This document shows, piece after piece, positions 12,176 through 24,084 of a DNA stretch of 64,000 bases. Position 1 is the stretch's first letter. The number at the start of each line of letters is the position of its first letter. Made by a program: the position numbers and the translations under genes. Under the pieces are notes generated by a model. The model searched no databases. It was given only the letters and a program-made list of their open reading frames with translations, and was not told the DNA's origin. Location of the stretch: the NCBI GenBank assembly GCA_027604505.1, contig JADIIX010000010.1:219726-283725 (forward strand), written 5' to 3'. This DNA is from Gonapodya sp. JEL0774 (lineage: Eukaryota > Monoblepharomycota > Monoblepharidomycetes > Monoblepharidales > Gonapodyaceae).

Positions 12176-12841
12176 GATGGAATGGGTTGCCACTTTGGTT
12201 GATTTTGAAACGGGGAACCGTCTAAACTGATCGCCGAATGACTTCATGTGTCACGGGCGACCAATATTATATTTCCTCTAGACTTGCCTAAAGTTTCGGA
12301 CATTTAGACCTCGCGGAACCGTCTTGAAATCAAGTCTTTTTTATAAAGTTCTTGCGTCAGTGAGATAGAGCTCAAGATTACACGGTTATGCACCTGTACT
12401 AAAAAGACACGAAACTTATTATGTACAATCATGCGAGTTGGATTATCCAGGATGCGCTCGGACTCTCGGACTCGTACGCCTGACAGAACATCCAAACAAC
12501 TACCCGAATCTTCAAATTTCAACTTATCCTGTTATCTTCGGCCGCTGCTGGTGGCCCGTGAACATATTCAACTTTGCTCATGAAAGATCAATAGAAGCTT
12601 CTCAATTCTCCTCGTATAACAAGATTATGTACCTTGGAGGAATTACAATCCGAAGAAAAGTAACCCATTATGTCTCCAACAGGTATTCAAACCCTGTCTC
12701 CCACCCACCCTTGGACGAATAATTGTCCGGTGTGTTTATGATTTATTAGAGGTTGAAGTCTAACAATTCCCACAAAATCACGTTGGGAAAGATTCTTACA
12801 GAAGAACTGTTGCGTCATAGTTCCAACGATGCCCACATATT
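12176..12841. promoter_or_regulatory. Divergent promoter region, Zn2Cys6 factor / Dal5-like permease
   Basis: This spacer of about 0.67 kb lies between two divergent genes. It contains ORFs of about 70-95 codons on both strands that show no family resemblance. I saw no repeat or RNA gene. Confidence 0.4.
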
Positions 12842-15454
12842 ATGGGTCAGTCGCTGAGTGGAGGTTGCAAGTCATTTCGTTTGACCTGCCGCAGAATCAG
12901 ATCGATTATTCAATCTCTTCGATTCGATATAATTCGCTCGACATGTTGCAGTCCCCAGTATGTCGTCGAAACCGGTGGCTACAACATCCGAAACTTTTTT
13001 CGACCAGCTCGCAATGCAGATGGCAATCTCATCACCGAAGAGGATAAGCAGGTACGTGACAGCAACGGCACTTCTGGAAAGCTCTTAAACCGATTTGCAA
13101 GAACCCCTGTCCCTTCACTCAGCTTCCTCCTGTAACTTGGGACCCCGAGGTTGAAAAGAGCCTTGTTCGTAAGCTGGACCTTCGCATCACTCTTCCAGTT
13201 TGGTTGATGTATGTGATTGCATTCATTGTGAGTCTGGCGCAGGCTTTCTGTGAATGTGAAAGCCTTGAGGATCGAGCTTTCGTTCTGTAGGACCGTGTCA
13301 ATCTGGGAAACGTGAAGGTTCTGAACCGGGGATCACCGGACAGCATTGAAAACAGTCTTGGTACACAAGGAGTGGAATTCAATTGGTAGGATTCTCTAGT
13401 ATATGAGCCACACTTTATTACACCACCTCATCTCATAGGATTATAGGGCCATTTCTCTTGCCTTTTGGGGTTTTCTTATTGCTGAGATACCTTCCAACAT
13501 AATGTGAAGTGATCCTAGTGTGTGCTCGCCGTGGAGGAGCATCTTCCTTACCAGAGCCACTGAATTGTTCAGGTTAAAGAAACTCTCCGCCCGAATCTGG
13601 CTTGCTCGGTGAGAATCTATTCGAGCCCTCATGCGCAATCGTTTCAACTATGCTGACATTCACTTCATGCAATCCGAATATAGTATCATGGTCACTTGGT
13701 GAGCCTTCCTCCAGTTCAACTGTAGGGACAGAAAGCCCTGAAACATCGTTCTAGGGGAATCGTGGTCGTGTGCATGGCCGCTGTCAAAAATGCCGCCGGC
13801 CTCCTGACCGCTCGCTTCTTCCTCGGGTTTTGTGAGGCGGGTTTGATCCCTGGTGCGATCTATTACTTCAGGTGAGTCCCGGCGAGCATTTTCCGAAACT
13901 CCACCTCCTTTTGCAATTAGTGGCTGGCCACATTTTCTAGCTTTTGGTTTAAGCCTACTGAACGCGCGACCCGTAACGGATTATTTTTCACCGCTTCGGG
14001 CTTTGCAGGGGGGGTATCAGGGCTACTGGCTATCGCAATGGAAGGCTTAAATGGTCGCGCGGGATTGAAAGCCTGGCAATGGGTGGGTTTGTCACTTAGA
14101 GCAAAAATTTTGGCAAAGGGAAGTATACCAACCGCTCTTCGAAGGTCTTTATCTTGGAGGGTATTCCGGCAATCCTTCTTGGTGTTGTTATGTACTTTAT
14201 CTTGCTTGAGTTCCCTAATTCTCCGACATCTTACTTGGTACGTAGCCTATGACGAACATCCCTCACAGTTCTTAATGTGTACCGTTCATCAACTGACACA
14301 GACTCCAGAGGAGCAAGATGTGGCCATTCGCCGCCTTCCCTCACAAACCCCGTCTATGGCGGATAAGACGTTTGTCATTCGTGAGGCTATTTCAGTTTTT
14401 GCCCAACCCGCACATTGGCTAGTGAGTATTCGGAACTCCCCACTTTATCAATACTGATCTAAGAAAAATCTACAGTTTTTGATCAGCTACTTTGCAATGT
14501 CTATTGGTGTACAATCCATTTCGAATTTCTTGCCGTCTCTTCTCTTGTGAGTGAGTGAGCGATCGAAGTACTTGAACTTAGACTAAGCACGTTACCATGT
14601 CTCCCAAGAGGAATGGGTTACAGCTCTCCTCTTTCAGCAAATCTGATGTCTGCGTGGCCTAATTTTGGTGAGGTTAATCGCTCCGTAAATTTGAACGTAA
14701 CACGTAGCCAATCCCCGCGCCATTCAAGCCGCATGCATCTACTACTTTACCATCTCATATCACTCGGACTACACTCGAGAGCGCATTCTCCACGGACTAC
14801 TACCCTCCTTCGTGGCCACCGTTGGGAGTGTCGTATTATTGATTGCGGCAAAAAATCCTTCTACGGCCACAAGCCCTGCTCTGATTTCTAACAGCGTACG
14901 CTACGGAATGTCATTTTTGCTGTTGTTTCAGGCATCTGCATTCCCTGTACTCTTGAATGTGAGTTTAATGGTCAGAGTCTCTGAAGATGATCCGGTTCAC
15001 TTATGTTATCGCGTGACATTGAGCAGCTTCGTGCAAGTACTCTTCGAGGTTCTACTGAGGTAGGCCAGAAATCGAAGTGGATTGTCCAGCCAATCCCACA
15101 ATTCTATGCGATTCACTCTAGGTTGGACTGGGAATGAGCTCCGCACAACTTTCCCCGTCGGTGGCTGCCATTATCGCACCCTTCCTCTTCCCTAATTCGG
15201 ATGCTCCTGACGTAGGTACACCAAATGCTCAATTTGATCTTGTGTTTTCTCACCTATTCCATTCTCACCAAATTTTTACATGGCTTTGCTGGAAGTATCC
15301 AAACGGGATTCTTCTGTGTACTATTGCATCTGTTGTCGGCTTTTTGACGTACGCTGTAATTCCGTTTGCCTTGCGGTATCAGAACAACCGAGCGCTTTCG
15401 TTTTTGAAGGATAATGGCTTGGAGGAAGAAGGTAGCGACAAGGAAATTCATTGA
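12842..15454 (+). CDS. MFS permease, Dal5/anion:cation symporter family
   Basis: These proton-coupled permeases import organic acids and vitamins (allantoate, nicotinate, pantothenate). An N-terminal exon ending ITEEDKQ joins at about 13099 to a segment containing EKSLVRKLDLRITLPVW and, across an intron, DRVNLGNVKVL, the family's TM1 signature. Later pieces include LTARFFLGFCEAGLIPG (TM4-5 signature), FKPTERATRNGLFFTASG, TPEEQDVAIRRL (central loop) and FPNSDAPD. The C-terminus is ALRYQNNRALSFL and an acidic tail. At least eight short introns are inferred, and every recognised motif can be joined by GT-AG introns without a lesion. The start could instead be an ATG at 12960, but the 12842 frame is the one that joins exon 2. 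It is a candidate importer of the aromatic substrate. Confidence 0.8.
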
Positions 15455-17010
15455 CCTACATAATGTATCGAATTATACTCCGATTTACGTGCTTTCTTGT
15501 CCCTCGAATAATCTTCAAACTGTATTGTGAAGCTCATGTATGGCTTCGTACGCTAAGCGAAGCTTGACAATCCCACCTGCAACAGGAGCTACCAGGATGG
15601 CAGCAGATATATGGGTACACTGTCCAACGCTACCGATCGCCATTTCGAAGCCCTAATGTCCGATTTGGACGTAGAGTTGATGTGGATAGTGGCAGAAATG
15701 TATATTACAGTTCCACCAGTGAGGAGGCTCGAAAGTAAATTGGGCGGAGGGGGACAGCGCGTGGGGTTAGAAGAAGGTACAGGGATGGGTGCAGCGGAAT
15801 GAGAGCAAGGGTTTCGAACAGCTCGAGCAATTCTTTCAAGTAAGTAAGAAAATTCTTCATTTGTTGTGAAGTGGATCATTCTTAGAATATATCTATTTTA
15901 TGGTCTATCGCCTTTTATTGTTGTCAGGAGCACGGATCTTCCCTCTGACAGGTGTACTATTTATCCAAGTAGCTTTAGCCACAGTCTTACTTAGGCGGCA
16001 CGCACATGTACTCCGAGGTAGTGATCCACGCTTGATGGTCAGGGGTCTCGTCGAAATTTGCGGCGCTGGGGGGTTTCGGAAAGAGCAAGGACGACCCTCT
16101 ATCACTCGGCCGTGACGCATTCCAAAATCCCCATATGATTCGTACTAAATAAAGAGCGTCAATGCCCATGTGACGTGAACGATGGCGGGTTGAGGGCCCC
16201 CCAGATGCAGATTGTAGTTCCTGCGTGCGGTCAAGAGTGGCGAAGATTCGTGCGTACCACGATCCAAGAGCATTTGTAACTTCTGCCAAAAAGTGGTCAT
16301 ATGGATCCATCCGCTAATGACGATGTTCTGAGGGTGAGTTTGTAATTCCCAGACGATCCAGCTGGAAATGCCCGTCTTTGAAGGACTCACGTGTATATGG
16401 AGGAGTGCAAAGCAATGCACGTTCAGCGCAATCGACAGAGAAAATCTCCTAAGATCCTTTCGCCGGTTGCCTCGAGAGGCCACCACGGGAGATCAAAAAT
16501 AGAGCACCAAATAACTCCTTCGGTGGTATCCTATTAAAGTAGTATGTCCCAGGCCCTCAAGCGGGACGGACGCACCTCAAAATGCTAGGGCTAATAATAT
16601 CTCGATCTTCCAGTGGCATAAAACCATTCTAATGAAGAACCGGGAATGATCAACTGCAGTACAAATCGACGAGCTCGTTGCACTCAAAGTCAAGAAACTC
16701 GAAAACCACCTTTCGGTTAATGCCGTCTCCGTGACCCAGTAAAACGTGAGACCATTCCGCTCCCTCGAATTCATGTTGTGCCTCCTTTCTTCTGCCCGGC
16801 GACCCGTGTGGAACCGCCGGGAATCACACTCGAGATATGTTCCTGAATATGCACTGAAACCTCCTCTCTTATAGGCTCTACACATAGTCACGCATTCATT
16901 TGGTGTTGTGCGGTATCAAATTTAGCCCGAGAACTTTCCTTGAGAATCTTTAGAATGATGCCGACCTCGTTCACAATTTTCACGCGAGCTCGTAAAAGCA
17001 TTCGTCTTAC
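15455..17010. other. Gene-poor stretch with one possible minus-strand gene
   Basis: On the minus strand, removing an interval near 16322-16391 joins two open segments into a protein beginning MVASRGNRRKD and ending ALTLFI. It has two weakly hydrophobic parts but no recognisable domain. Other ORFs here are short. I do not assign a gene. Confidence 0.25.
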
Positions 17011-18279
17011 ATGGTTCACATCTCAGACGATCATCTCCGCGAAGTTGACACCAAGGGATTCACAATCATTCCGGGGTTCTTGACACCTGCGGAAGTCGCA
17101 GCTGCTCAAGAAGGATTATGGGACACACTTTCCCAGACCTGAGGAGTTCTTTGCAGACAGGCAGAATCCAAAGTACGTGTACCTTAGCAAGTCGCAGGTG
17201 TGCTTGGTTCTCTCTGCATGGATAAGTGGCTACTCCTGAAGTGACGTGCCATCTTCTTGGGCCATTTCCTCTCCCGACCCTCCAATGCCAGTACTCCGGG
17301 AACATCAAGAACTTTCCGTACATTTCGAACGGTCTCAACCGTCCTGTGACGCACCCTGATCTGGTGAACGCGATCGAGCGTCTCTTGGAAACAAAGGAAA
17401 CTGGATCTTTACAACGGTTGAACGTTGGGCGAAATACTCGGGTGGGTGAAGCACACCCGAGACTACACTACCGAAGCACAACAAATGTTATTGGTCGGTG
17501 CAGGTATCGTTAATTATGATCAGAGACTGGATTTCGGTAAGCGCGTCATCCTAACAGCTTATGGAAACATCATCCTTAACGAAAGCTCTCCCTCACCCGC
17601 ACTTTCAGATTATGGCAACCACAGCCTGGTTGTTCCTCGGCCCGACGAAAAGTATCGCCATATTACCACTTGGCTTCTCCTTTCTGACGTCACTGAGCAC
17701 GTTGCACCAACGAAGATTGTGTCCAAACTGGATTCGCAGCATATCTCCATATCAAGGAGGATCCTCGAAAAGGGAGAGCTCTTGGTCAAGGAAGTCGCTG
17801 TGACGGGAAAGGCGGGATCACTCATGATCGTATGTATACTCTCTGGCACTCAGGAAGTCAACCCGAGGATCTGCTCGTGGGCGAGAAATATATTTGATTT
17901 CTCCTTGTTGTTCCTTTTCGCGTCCCACTACAACACCGCACCGACGTCCTCCACCGTGGCTCGGCTTTCTCCGGGCCCCCTGGCATTAACCCATCGCGTT
18001 TTGATTTTGCCGCAGACTTCAAACCTCGTCGAGCGAGTCCCTGGGCCGACAAACATGCGTGGCCAGACTACACGGGCAATCCACGTTGGAATGAGTGGAT
18101 GGCAGATCTGACACTCAGAGAGAGGGGATCTTTTTGGGTTCCCGGACGTCAACAGTGACTACTAGGACGAGCAGACGGTGAGGGATGTGGGCCTGAGGTA
18201 TCCCAAAATGGATATGTCACCATATAAGGAAGCTTTGGCAAGGCGAGGTGGATATATGGCCACGGGTGCGCAACTTTGA
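17011..18279 (+). pseudogene. Phytanoyl-CoA dioxygenase (PhyH) family pseudogene
   Basis: The start MVHISDDHLREVDTKGFTII, then LNRPVTHPDLV, VERWAKYSG, DYGNHSLVVPRPDEKY, LLSDVTE, RTDVLHRGSAF and RYPKMDMSPYKEAL follow the family end to end. Lesions are many: an extra base near 17126 breaks WDT/FPRPEEFF; extra A's near 17399 and 17413 break LDLYTVERW; the iron-binding His of the HxD motif is Asp (GAT at 17530-17532); the acceptor expected before HRTDVLHRGS reads AA (17932-17933) instead of AG; another slip falls near 18128; and the Trp of YWDEQTV is a TAG stop at 18163-18165. The distal iron-ligand His (VLHRG) survives. A clear, fairly recent relic. Confidence 0.82.
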
Positions 18280-18619
18280 AAGTGCTGCATTGTCATGACA
18301 TATAGTGCTCCTGATATCTATCACGTCTTCTTAGAGTACATGTGAAATGCATGCCTATTCAAACAGACTATTCCTGCAGATCTTGGTAAACGAACGCTCT
18401 CTGGTATATGTTGGGGCTTTTCTTAATCTCAGCAACTACATTATAAGTAACCGAAACTTCAATCGACTTCTCCTCTTCTATGTTGGTGGACAAGTAACGC
18501 GATCTGACTATCCGTTTCAACAGTGAACAAGCGCACTGCGGGTGATGGGTTTTTGCGCTACGTCGGTTCACGTGAACTGAGGCTCCCACTACGAACTCCC
18601 ACAATGAACTCCATATTTA

Positions 18620-19335
18620 TCAACGATGCGATGAGCGACCACCCCACTCATCCCTTCCGTCCGTCCTACGACTGCTCGTCACGCTACCATCCCTATGAGA
18701 CCCTCGCCCACCATCACCCCTGCGTCCGAGGCCAAATTGTCCACCATATCGATCATCACCGTATCGATCACCACGACCGCCTCCGCGTCCTGATCGACCG
18801 TTTCCCCGATTATTATAATCTCGGTTTGAGGCATTTTCTAGTCTCGCGATGACACCTGCACCTACGGCGACTCCCTTTGAGCCGGTGGAGGCGAGATGCC
18901 AGTGCTTCTCGTGGGTCGACAACATCGTAATCTTCTGGCCTGAGAGGCAATGTCGATTGGTGCTACGATTGAGCACCATTACTGCTGCCTCCATGTACAC
19001 CCACCAAAAGAGATCTTTCGTTCCTGCGTCCTTTGCAAACACCAGGGTCTCGTCACTCCCGGCTTCACCTTCCGGGAACCCGCATCCATTTCCAGAACTG
19101 TCACAAACTCGTTCATTCGCGCGAATAACTCTTGCTCGTCGAGGCTTTTCCTCTTTTGAAGTTTTCCCTGCTCTTCCGATCCGGTGAGATTCGCGTAAGG
19201 ACGATCCAACATGGACTGTGTCGGCATTTGAGAAGGGCGACGACGGGAAGGAGCCGACTCCAATCGCCGAGTCAGCATTTTCGTTAGTAGGGTGATCTCA
19301 CCACTCACGGTGTTTCCTGCTCCGAAGGAGGGCAC
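18620..19335 (-). CDS. RGG-box protein of unknown function
   Basis: The N-terminal part (from an ATG at 19333-19335) is Ser/Arg-rich with an acidic middle (SLDEQELFARMNEFVTVLEMD). The C-terminal part ends in a Gly/Arg/Asp-rich tail with several RGG/GRG/GRGD units, typical of RNA-binding proteins. The two parts are in different frames around 19080-19100 and I see no convincing intron there, so a small intron or a frameshift must be assumed. No RRM, KH or other domain is recognised. Confidence 0.45.
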
Positions 19336-19471
19336 CCTTTTCAGCGTGCCTTAACTGCTCAGTCTTCGCTTTTCACTTCGCCATAAAATCTCCGCACTCT
19401 GATCCGTGGACCGTTCACCATCACTGCTGGTTCATCACATCTTAATCTCGGCAAGCAGATCTACGGCACTT

Positions 19472-22013
19472 ATGGCAGCTTCAACTTCTGCTGACGGGAA
19501 ACTATCATCAGGGGGCCGGCCATCAAGTATTGTCAAGCAAAGTGCAGATTTAGATGAAGAGAAGGGCGCTCGGAACTCGACAAAAACAAGTGCTAGCAGG
19601 GGTCAAGCTCAAGGAGTTCCGTTGCAGTGGATTATCATGGGACTTCTGTTGCTCAAGTGGGTCGCCAGACAGAATTGCATTAAAGGTTGTACTGCCTGAT
19701 GTTCGATGTTGTGTCACAGTGTATTAGTTATTGCTGTTCCCTCCATTACCTTGGGAGCTCTCACAAACAGCCAAAGTATTTCCTCAGCTACGCAAGCAGG
19801 TAGGAAAGATGAACCACTGACAAACTTGGCAGTACTCAACAACGCTCTCTTCCTCTCGCTTTTTGCTACTACGACTTTTATGTACACTTCTTTTACATGC
19901 GGGAAAGCTTCCGAAAATATTGCGGATCTTGCGTCAGTTGTGCAGTCGGACGCTAGTGCTCTGATCATTGGACATTTGTGTATGTAAAAGATCTTCTGTT
20001 TCTATTTCCTTGTCAAAGTCAAAATGCCCCAAACCTGCAAATAACCTGTTTACTTCAGACGATTACACTGGGAAGGCAAGATTCGGATTTCGTTCACGAT
20101 CACACGAGTTCTCTTAATTCTGCATTGCGTGTTTCTTTTCCAAAAGTCGGCAGTGTTCCTCCAAAGTATTGCTGATGTCGTCAACCAAGGTATCATGGAT
20201 ATACGTGACATTGAGTGTGTTAAAATACGTGTATGATCGTGTCATACGGCTTGCGGCTTACGTTTGGGATTTCTCTTCAAGTCGCATGATACCGTATCTC
20301 AAGAATGGCGTGCAATCAATCGGCCTCAAAGGTGGGAATATGTTGGACCAATTGATACTCCATAAGTTGAATGGAAGGATGAAATGAAGTGTGCTAATGA
20401 ATTCTCTCATCAAGACAACGTCTATGCTACTGTTGTCGCGTTTCACACGCCATCTCCGTCACTGTATGGTCTCCAACCCTTGAAAACGGACTCTGGCATC
20501 CGAGGCACAATTATGGTGTGGGCAACGGGCAACTTCACGTGTGTTCGATATTGTCCAGTCAACAACACGCAAGGCAAAATGGCTGGTGAGGGAACTTTGT
20601 GGATGTAAATTTTACTGCTGCACGTGCCGGCCGGTCGCTGAATGACTATAACAGGCTATACTCTGAACCCGGTGACGGGCACGCCAATGCTACCTCCCGT
20701 TCTCTCAGTAAGCCAAAGACAATTACACGTTCTTCTCTATTGTTAAGACGAACACATTCTGCCGGACACTAGGTTCCATTCAATCTTACCCTCTTCGCCA
20801 CCGAACGAGTCTTTCAGGCAATCGAATTGCCTTCCATCGATGCACCATATGTATCCGCAGACGGATCCAAGACACTTTCTCAGCCCGTTCGTCTATCCCT
20901 TTGGGATCCCGCGGCACCGGCATCAGCTGGAAACCCGCCTGCGGGTTACGTCGTGCAAGTGATTTCTGTTGAGAATTTGAGCAACGAGCTCGACGCGTTG
21001 AAGGCGCAGTCAGGGAGTCCAAATTCGTTTTATTACTTGATCACGTCCCAAGGGCTGGTGGTTGCGATGTCTGGGTTGGGAAATTCGACCCAGCAGAAAC
21101 AGGTTAGTGTGATCAATAACTGATTGTATTGCATTGCATTGCACACGTCCAACGGCTTTCAACATTTAGACTCTGGTAATACAAGATGCTTTACTGGGAC
21201 CTCGTCTGAAAACGATATTTGAATTTACAGAACAGGAGTTCCCTGTCTTGAACTATACCACGTCAACCGTTCTCAAGCACGCAAATCGAGATCTTACATC
21301 AAATTTCACGAGTGCCGAGTGGCGTCAAAACGGCTACATGTTTCAAGTCGCCCACGTCACTCTTCTCCAATTCAAGTACATTGTCATATCGGGAGCGTGC
21401 GTTTTTGTTTGCTATGTTGCTTTAGTTTCACGCCGAATCATGACACTAGCTTCTCGGCATAATAATAGGATCGAAGAGGATTACCTTGGTAAAACCGTAC
21501 TTCTATCACAGCGACTTACTGAGACCGGCAAAAGGAATATGATAATCCTGATTGCTTCAAGTAAGCTCTCTGTTACTCGTTAACATCACTAAATTTCACA
21601 CCTCATAATATCTCCCAACCTTGCGCCCCTTGGGAGATTGCACTATAATCCTGGTTCTTGCCATTCTTTCAACTATATTCACAAACCATTACATTTCCCA
21701 ACCGCTCGCTGTGATCTTGGAAGCCATGAAAAAGGCCGTCAAGTTTGATTTCAGTGCCGTTCGTAGCGGAGGCCTCGCGCTGAATCAATCCCTTGTGAGA
21801 GAGGTCGGCGTGACGCAAGCCAACTTTTTGGAGCTCCTCAAAACTTTTGCGGACGCCCTCAAACGTGAGTTAAATCCCAGAGTCTGTATAGGCTCTCCTG
21901 AATCTCTTCTTGCATTCCGCTTCCCTCGTGCCATTCGTTCATCAGAAAATAAGCAGCTTTTGAGAAGTCCCAGCAATGTTTCTCCTGCTGCTATCTCCGA
22001 CGGCCATCGCTAG
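19472..22013 (+). CDS. Cache/HAMP-type membrane receptor lacking an output domain
   Basis: A Ser-rich cytoplasmic start (MAASTSADGK) leads to a first transmembrane segment formed across an intron (QWIIMGLLLLNVLVIAVPS). A long extracytoplasmic region follows, with Cache-like strands such as YYLITSQGLVVAMSG. A second transmembrane segment (near 21640-21690) leads to a HAMP-like stretch: ISQPLAVILEAMKKAVKFDF, LVREVGVTQANF, FADALK. In zoosporic fungi this architecture normally runs on into a kinase or nucleotide cyclase. Here, after an intron at about 21868-21945, the protein ends within about 25 residues (SNVSPAAISDGHR). No catalytic domain is found downstream. At least six introns are inferred and exon edges between 19980 and 20780 are approximate. 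Confidence 0.65.
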
Positions 22014-22124
22014 AGATTTGAATCACCTCCAGATGATGATTTCCAAGATAGAGAAAGGAGCATGTCTAGCACAAGTGCATATGTATTTGGGTTGATGAAA
22101 GTTATGCGTTGAAATATAACTAGA

Positions 22125-22834
22125 TCAAGAATTGGATTTCCACAGAAAGGAGCAAGTCCTCGAACGTCTAGGTAGTAGTATTGAGTTTAGAATACATGGT
22201 ATGGTATGAAATTTGTCAGGTCCATCACAGGTGACTGGGCCACACACCGGGGGATGGTCTATCGAGAAGAGTCGAGTTCTTGGGAGGTGGCGGAGAAGGG
22301 AGGCGAAAACGTCATGCGTCCACAACCTCCACGGCAGGCGGAGAAGAATGCCAGCACGGATGTAGGTGTGATTGAGAACGTGGAGAAAGTTGTCAGTGAG
22401 ACGGACGCAATCGCCTGAGCTGTACAAAGGAAATGACCCGTCTGGCCACCATGAGCTCCATGAGTAAGTCTTCGAATACGTTGCGTGAGAATGGGCGAAG
22501 GCGGCTGCGATCTCTGGGACCTGTTCGATCCCGAGTTGCCACCTGACTAGGACGGCAACCACCGCGGCAGCCACTCAGAGGGCGAGACCAGCGACGGCAG
22601 CGGCAGAACTCCCCTGCTGTTGCCAATCCGCGGGAGATGCTGCTGCCGCGGTCCGGTTCGAGGCTGCGGGGGAGCGGAAAATGACCACGGGGCGGTAGAA
22701 GGCCCAGACTCGCCGGTGTTGAGGACGGCAGCAATGCACGCGCAGAACGAGAGCCAGACGGTGTCATTTCTCTCCTGGTATGGGAATGTTACCCGGGGAA
22801 TGGGGATTGAGGTATTTGACCCGCCCGGCAACAC
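22125..22834 (-). pseudogene. Possible degenerate surface-protein gene
   Basis: Minus-strand frames give a segment with N-glycosylation-like sites (NTSIPIP, NRTAAAAS), an Ala/Ser-rich stalk and a hydrophobic run broken by an in-frame TGA (GLAL-stop-VAAAVVAVLV), and then open sequence to 22125. The frame changes near 22700. It resembles a cell-surface protein with a C-terminal membrane anchor that has decayed, but no family is recognised. Confidence 0.25.
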
Positions 22835-23243
22835 CTGGAACAGAACTCAGCCCTTTTCAACAGCAGAATTAAATACTCTCTCATATATTTGCTCTATATT
22901 TTTGTGCACGGGGTTCATCCTCAGTGGCCTCCTGTATCCGGGAAGGAAGATCGATATGTGAGACAGCGTGAAAATTCAAACGCGAAATGAAGCTACATTT
23001 GCGTTGTGGTTTGATTACGGATAGTATGGATCGTGGGCGATATCATTCGACATATGCGAGCGTTAGACAGCATGCTACGATCAGACGGTAAATGGGACTT
23101 GAATATGTGTCTCCCGTGTACATGCGAAAATCGATGAGTGGCAAATCACGAATGTATCTCGGCAGTTTATCTTCCTCGTGCACTCCTAGACACGCCCGAG
23201 AAGGTGATATAACGGAGAATGTTCCTGTCCCCAATTATTAGTA

Positions 23244-23732
23244 TTGCGAGCGCAACGACTCTGTGCAAAAGGCTATTACCGTGCCCAGGCGCCACCTTGC
23301 ATTGTGAATTGCGTGAGCACTGATGGCAGAATTTTCGAGAGATCAACTGTAGGAGTAAGCGTTTCCGGGGCAAATGTTCTACTTGCAGACATTGCATCAC
23401 AAAAAAGTAAGTGTAACGCCAACTCCAAAGTCTTCAAGATGACTGTTGCACCATTGGAATGGTCCACCACTTTCCAAAAACGGGTGCAAAAGTTTTGCGA
23501 GCGAGAAATTCATCCTTTAACAAAATCTTTTCTCACAACTCAGATGTATCTCGGTCGTTTTATCTCCACGAATACAGGTCCCGCACCAACGGACAAAGCT
23601 CGAGGCAAAGGTAAGGTACTTTCCCCGACCATTATTACACGAGACATGATTCCGGAAATATCTACAAGAGTCGAGTTCAGGCACGACAGTGAAAAGTATG
23701 TCGGGATCCATTTGGAGAGAGTTCCTGATTAA
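23244..23732 (+). other. Open reading frame of unknown status
   Basis: An open frame of 162 codons with normal amino-acid composition, no transmembrane segment and no motif I know. No convincing splice partners are seen. It may be chance. Confidence 0.2.
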
Positions 23733-24045
23733 TTGTGGGAAGTCCGACCACAGCCAGGACCCGCAGCCATCAATGAATAAGGCCCTGCAAAACCAGGGTT
23801 GAACAAAAAATCGAAGCGAGTTCAATACCAAAGCCAACTCAACTCTCACACAAGTATACGTTTGGCGGTCTCGCTACCTCGGCGATACTGTTTGGGAAGC
23901 AATGAGTGAACCTCTGCAGAGTCGCCACTGTCCTTCCTCCGCCATCGATAGTGATCAACCTGTCAAGATCGTTCGCATGAATGATGCAAGGATTGTTGCC
24001 GCGCAACCGGTTCTCAACAGGCCGTTGAAGGTGCCAGTAAGGACA

Positions 24046-24084
24046 GGGAAGGGAAGGGAAGGGGACGGGGACGGGGACGGGGAC
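24046..24084. repeat. G-rich microsatellite (GGGAA then GGGGAC units)
   Basis: About three GGGAA-type units are followed by four GGGGAC units. The run of spaced G-tracts could form a G-quadruplex. Confidence 0.85.
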
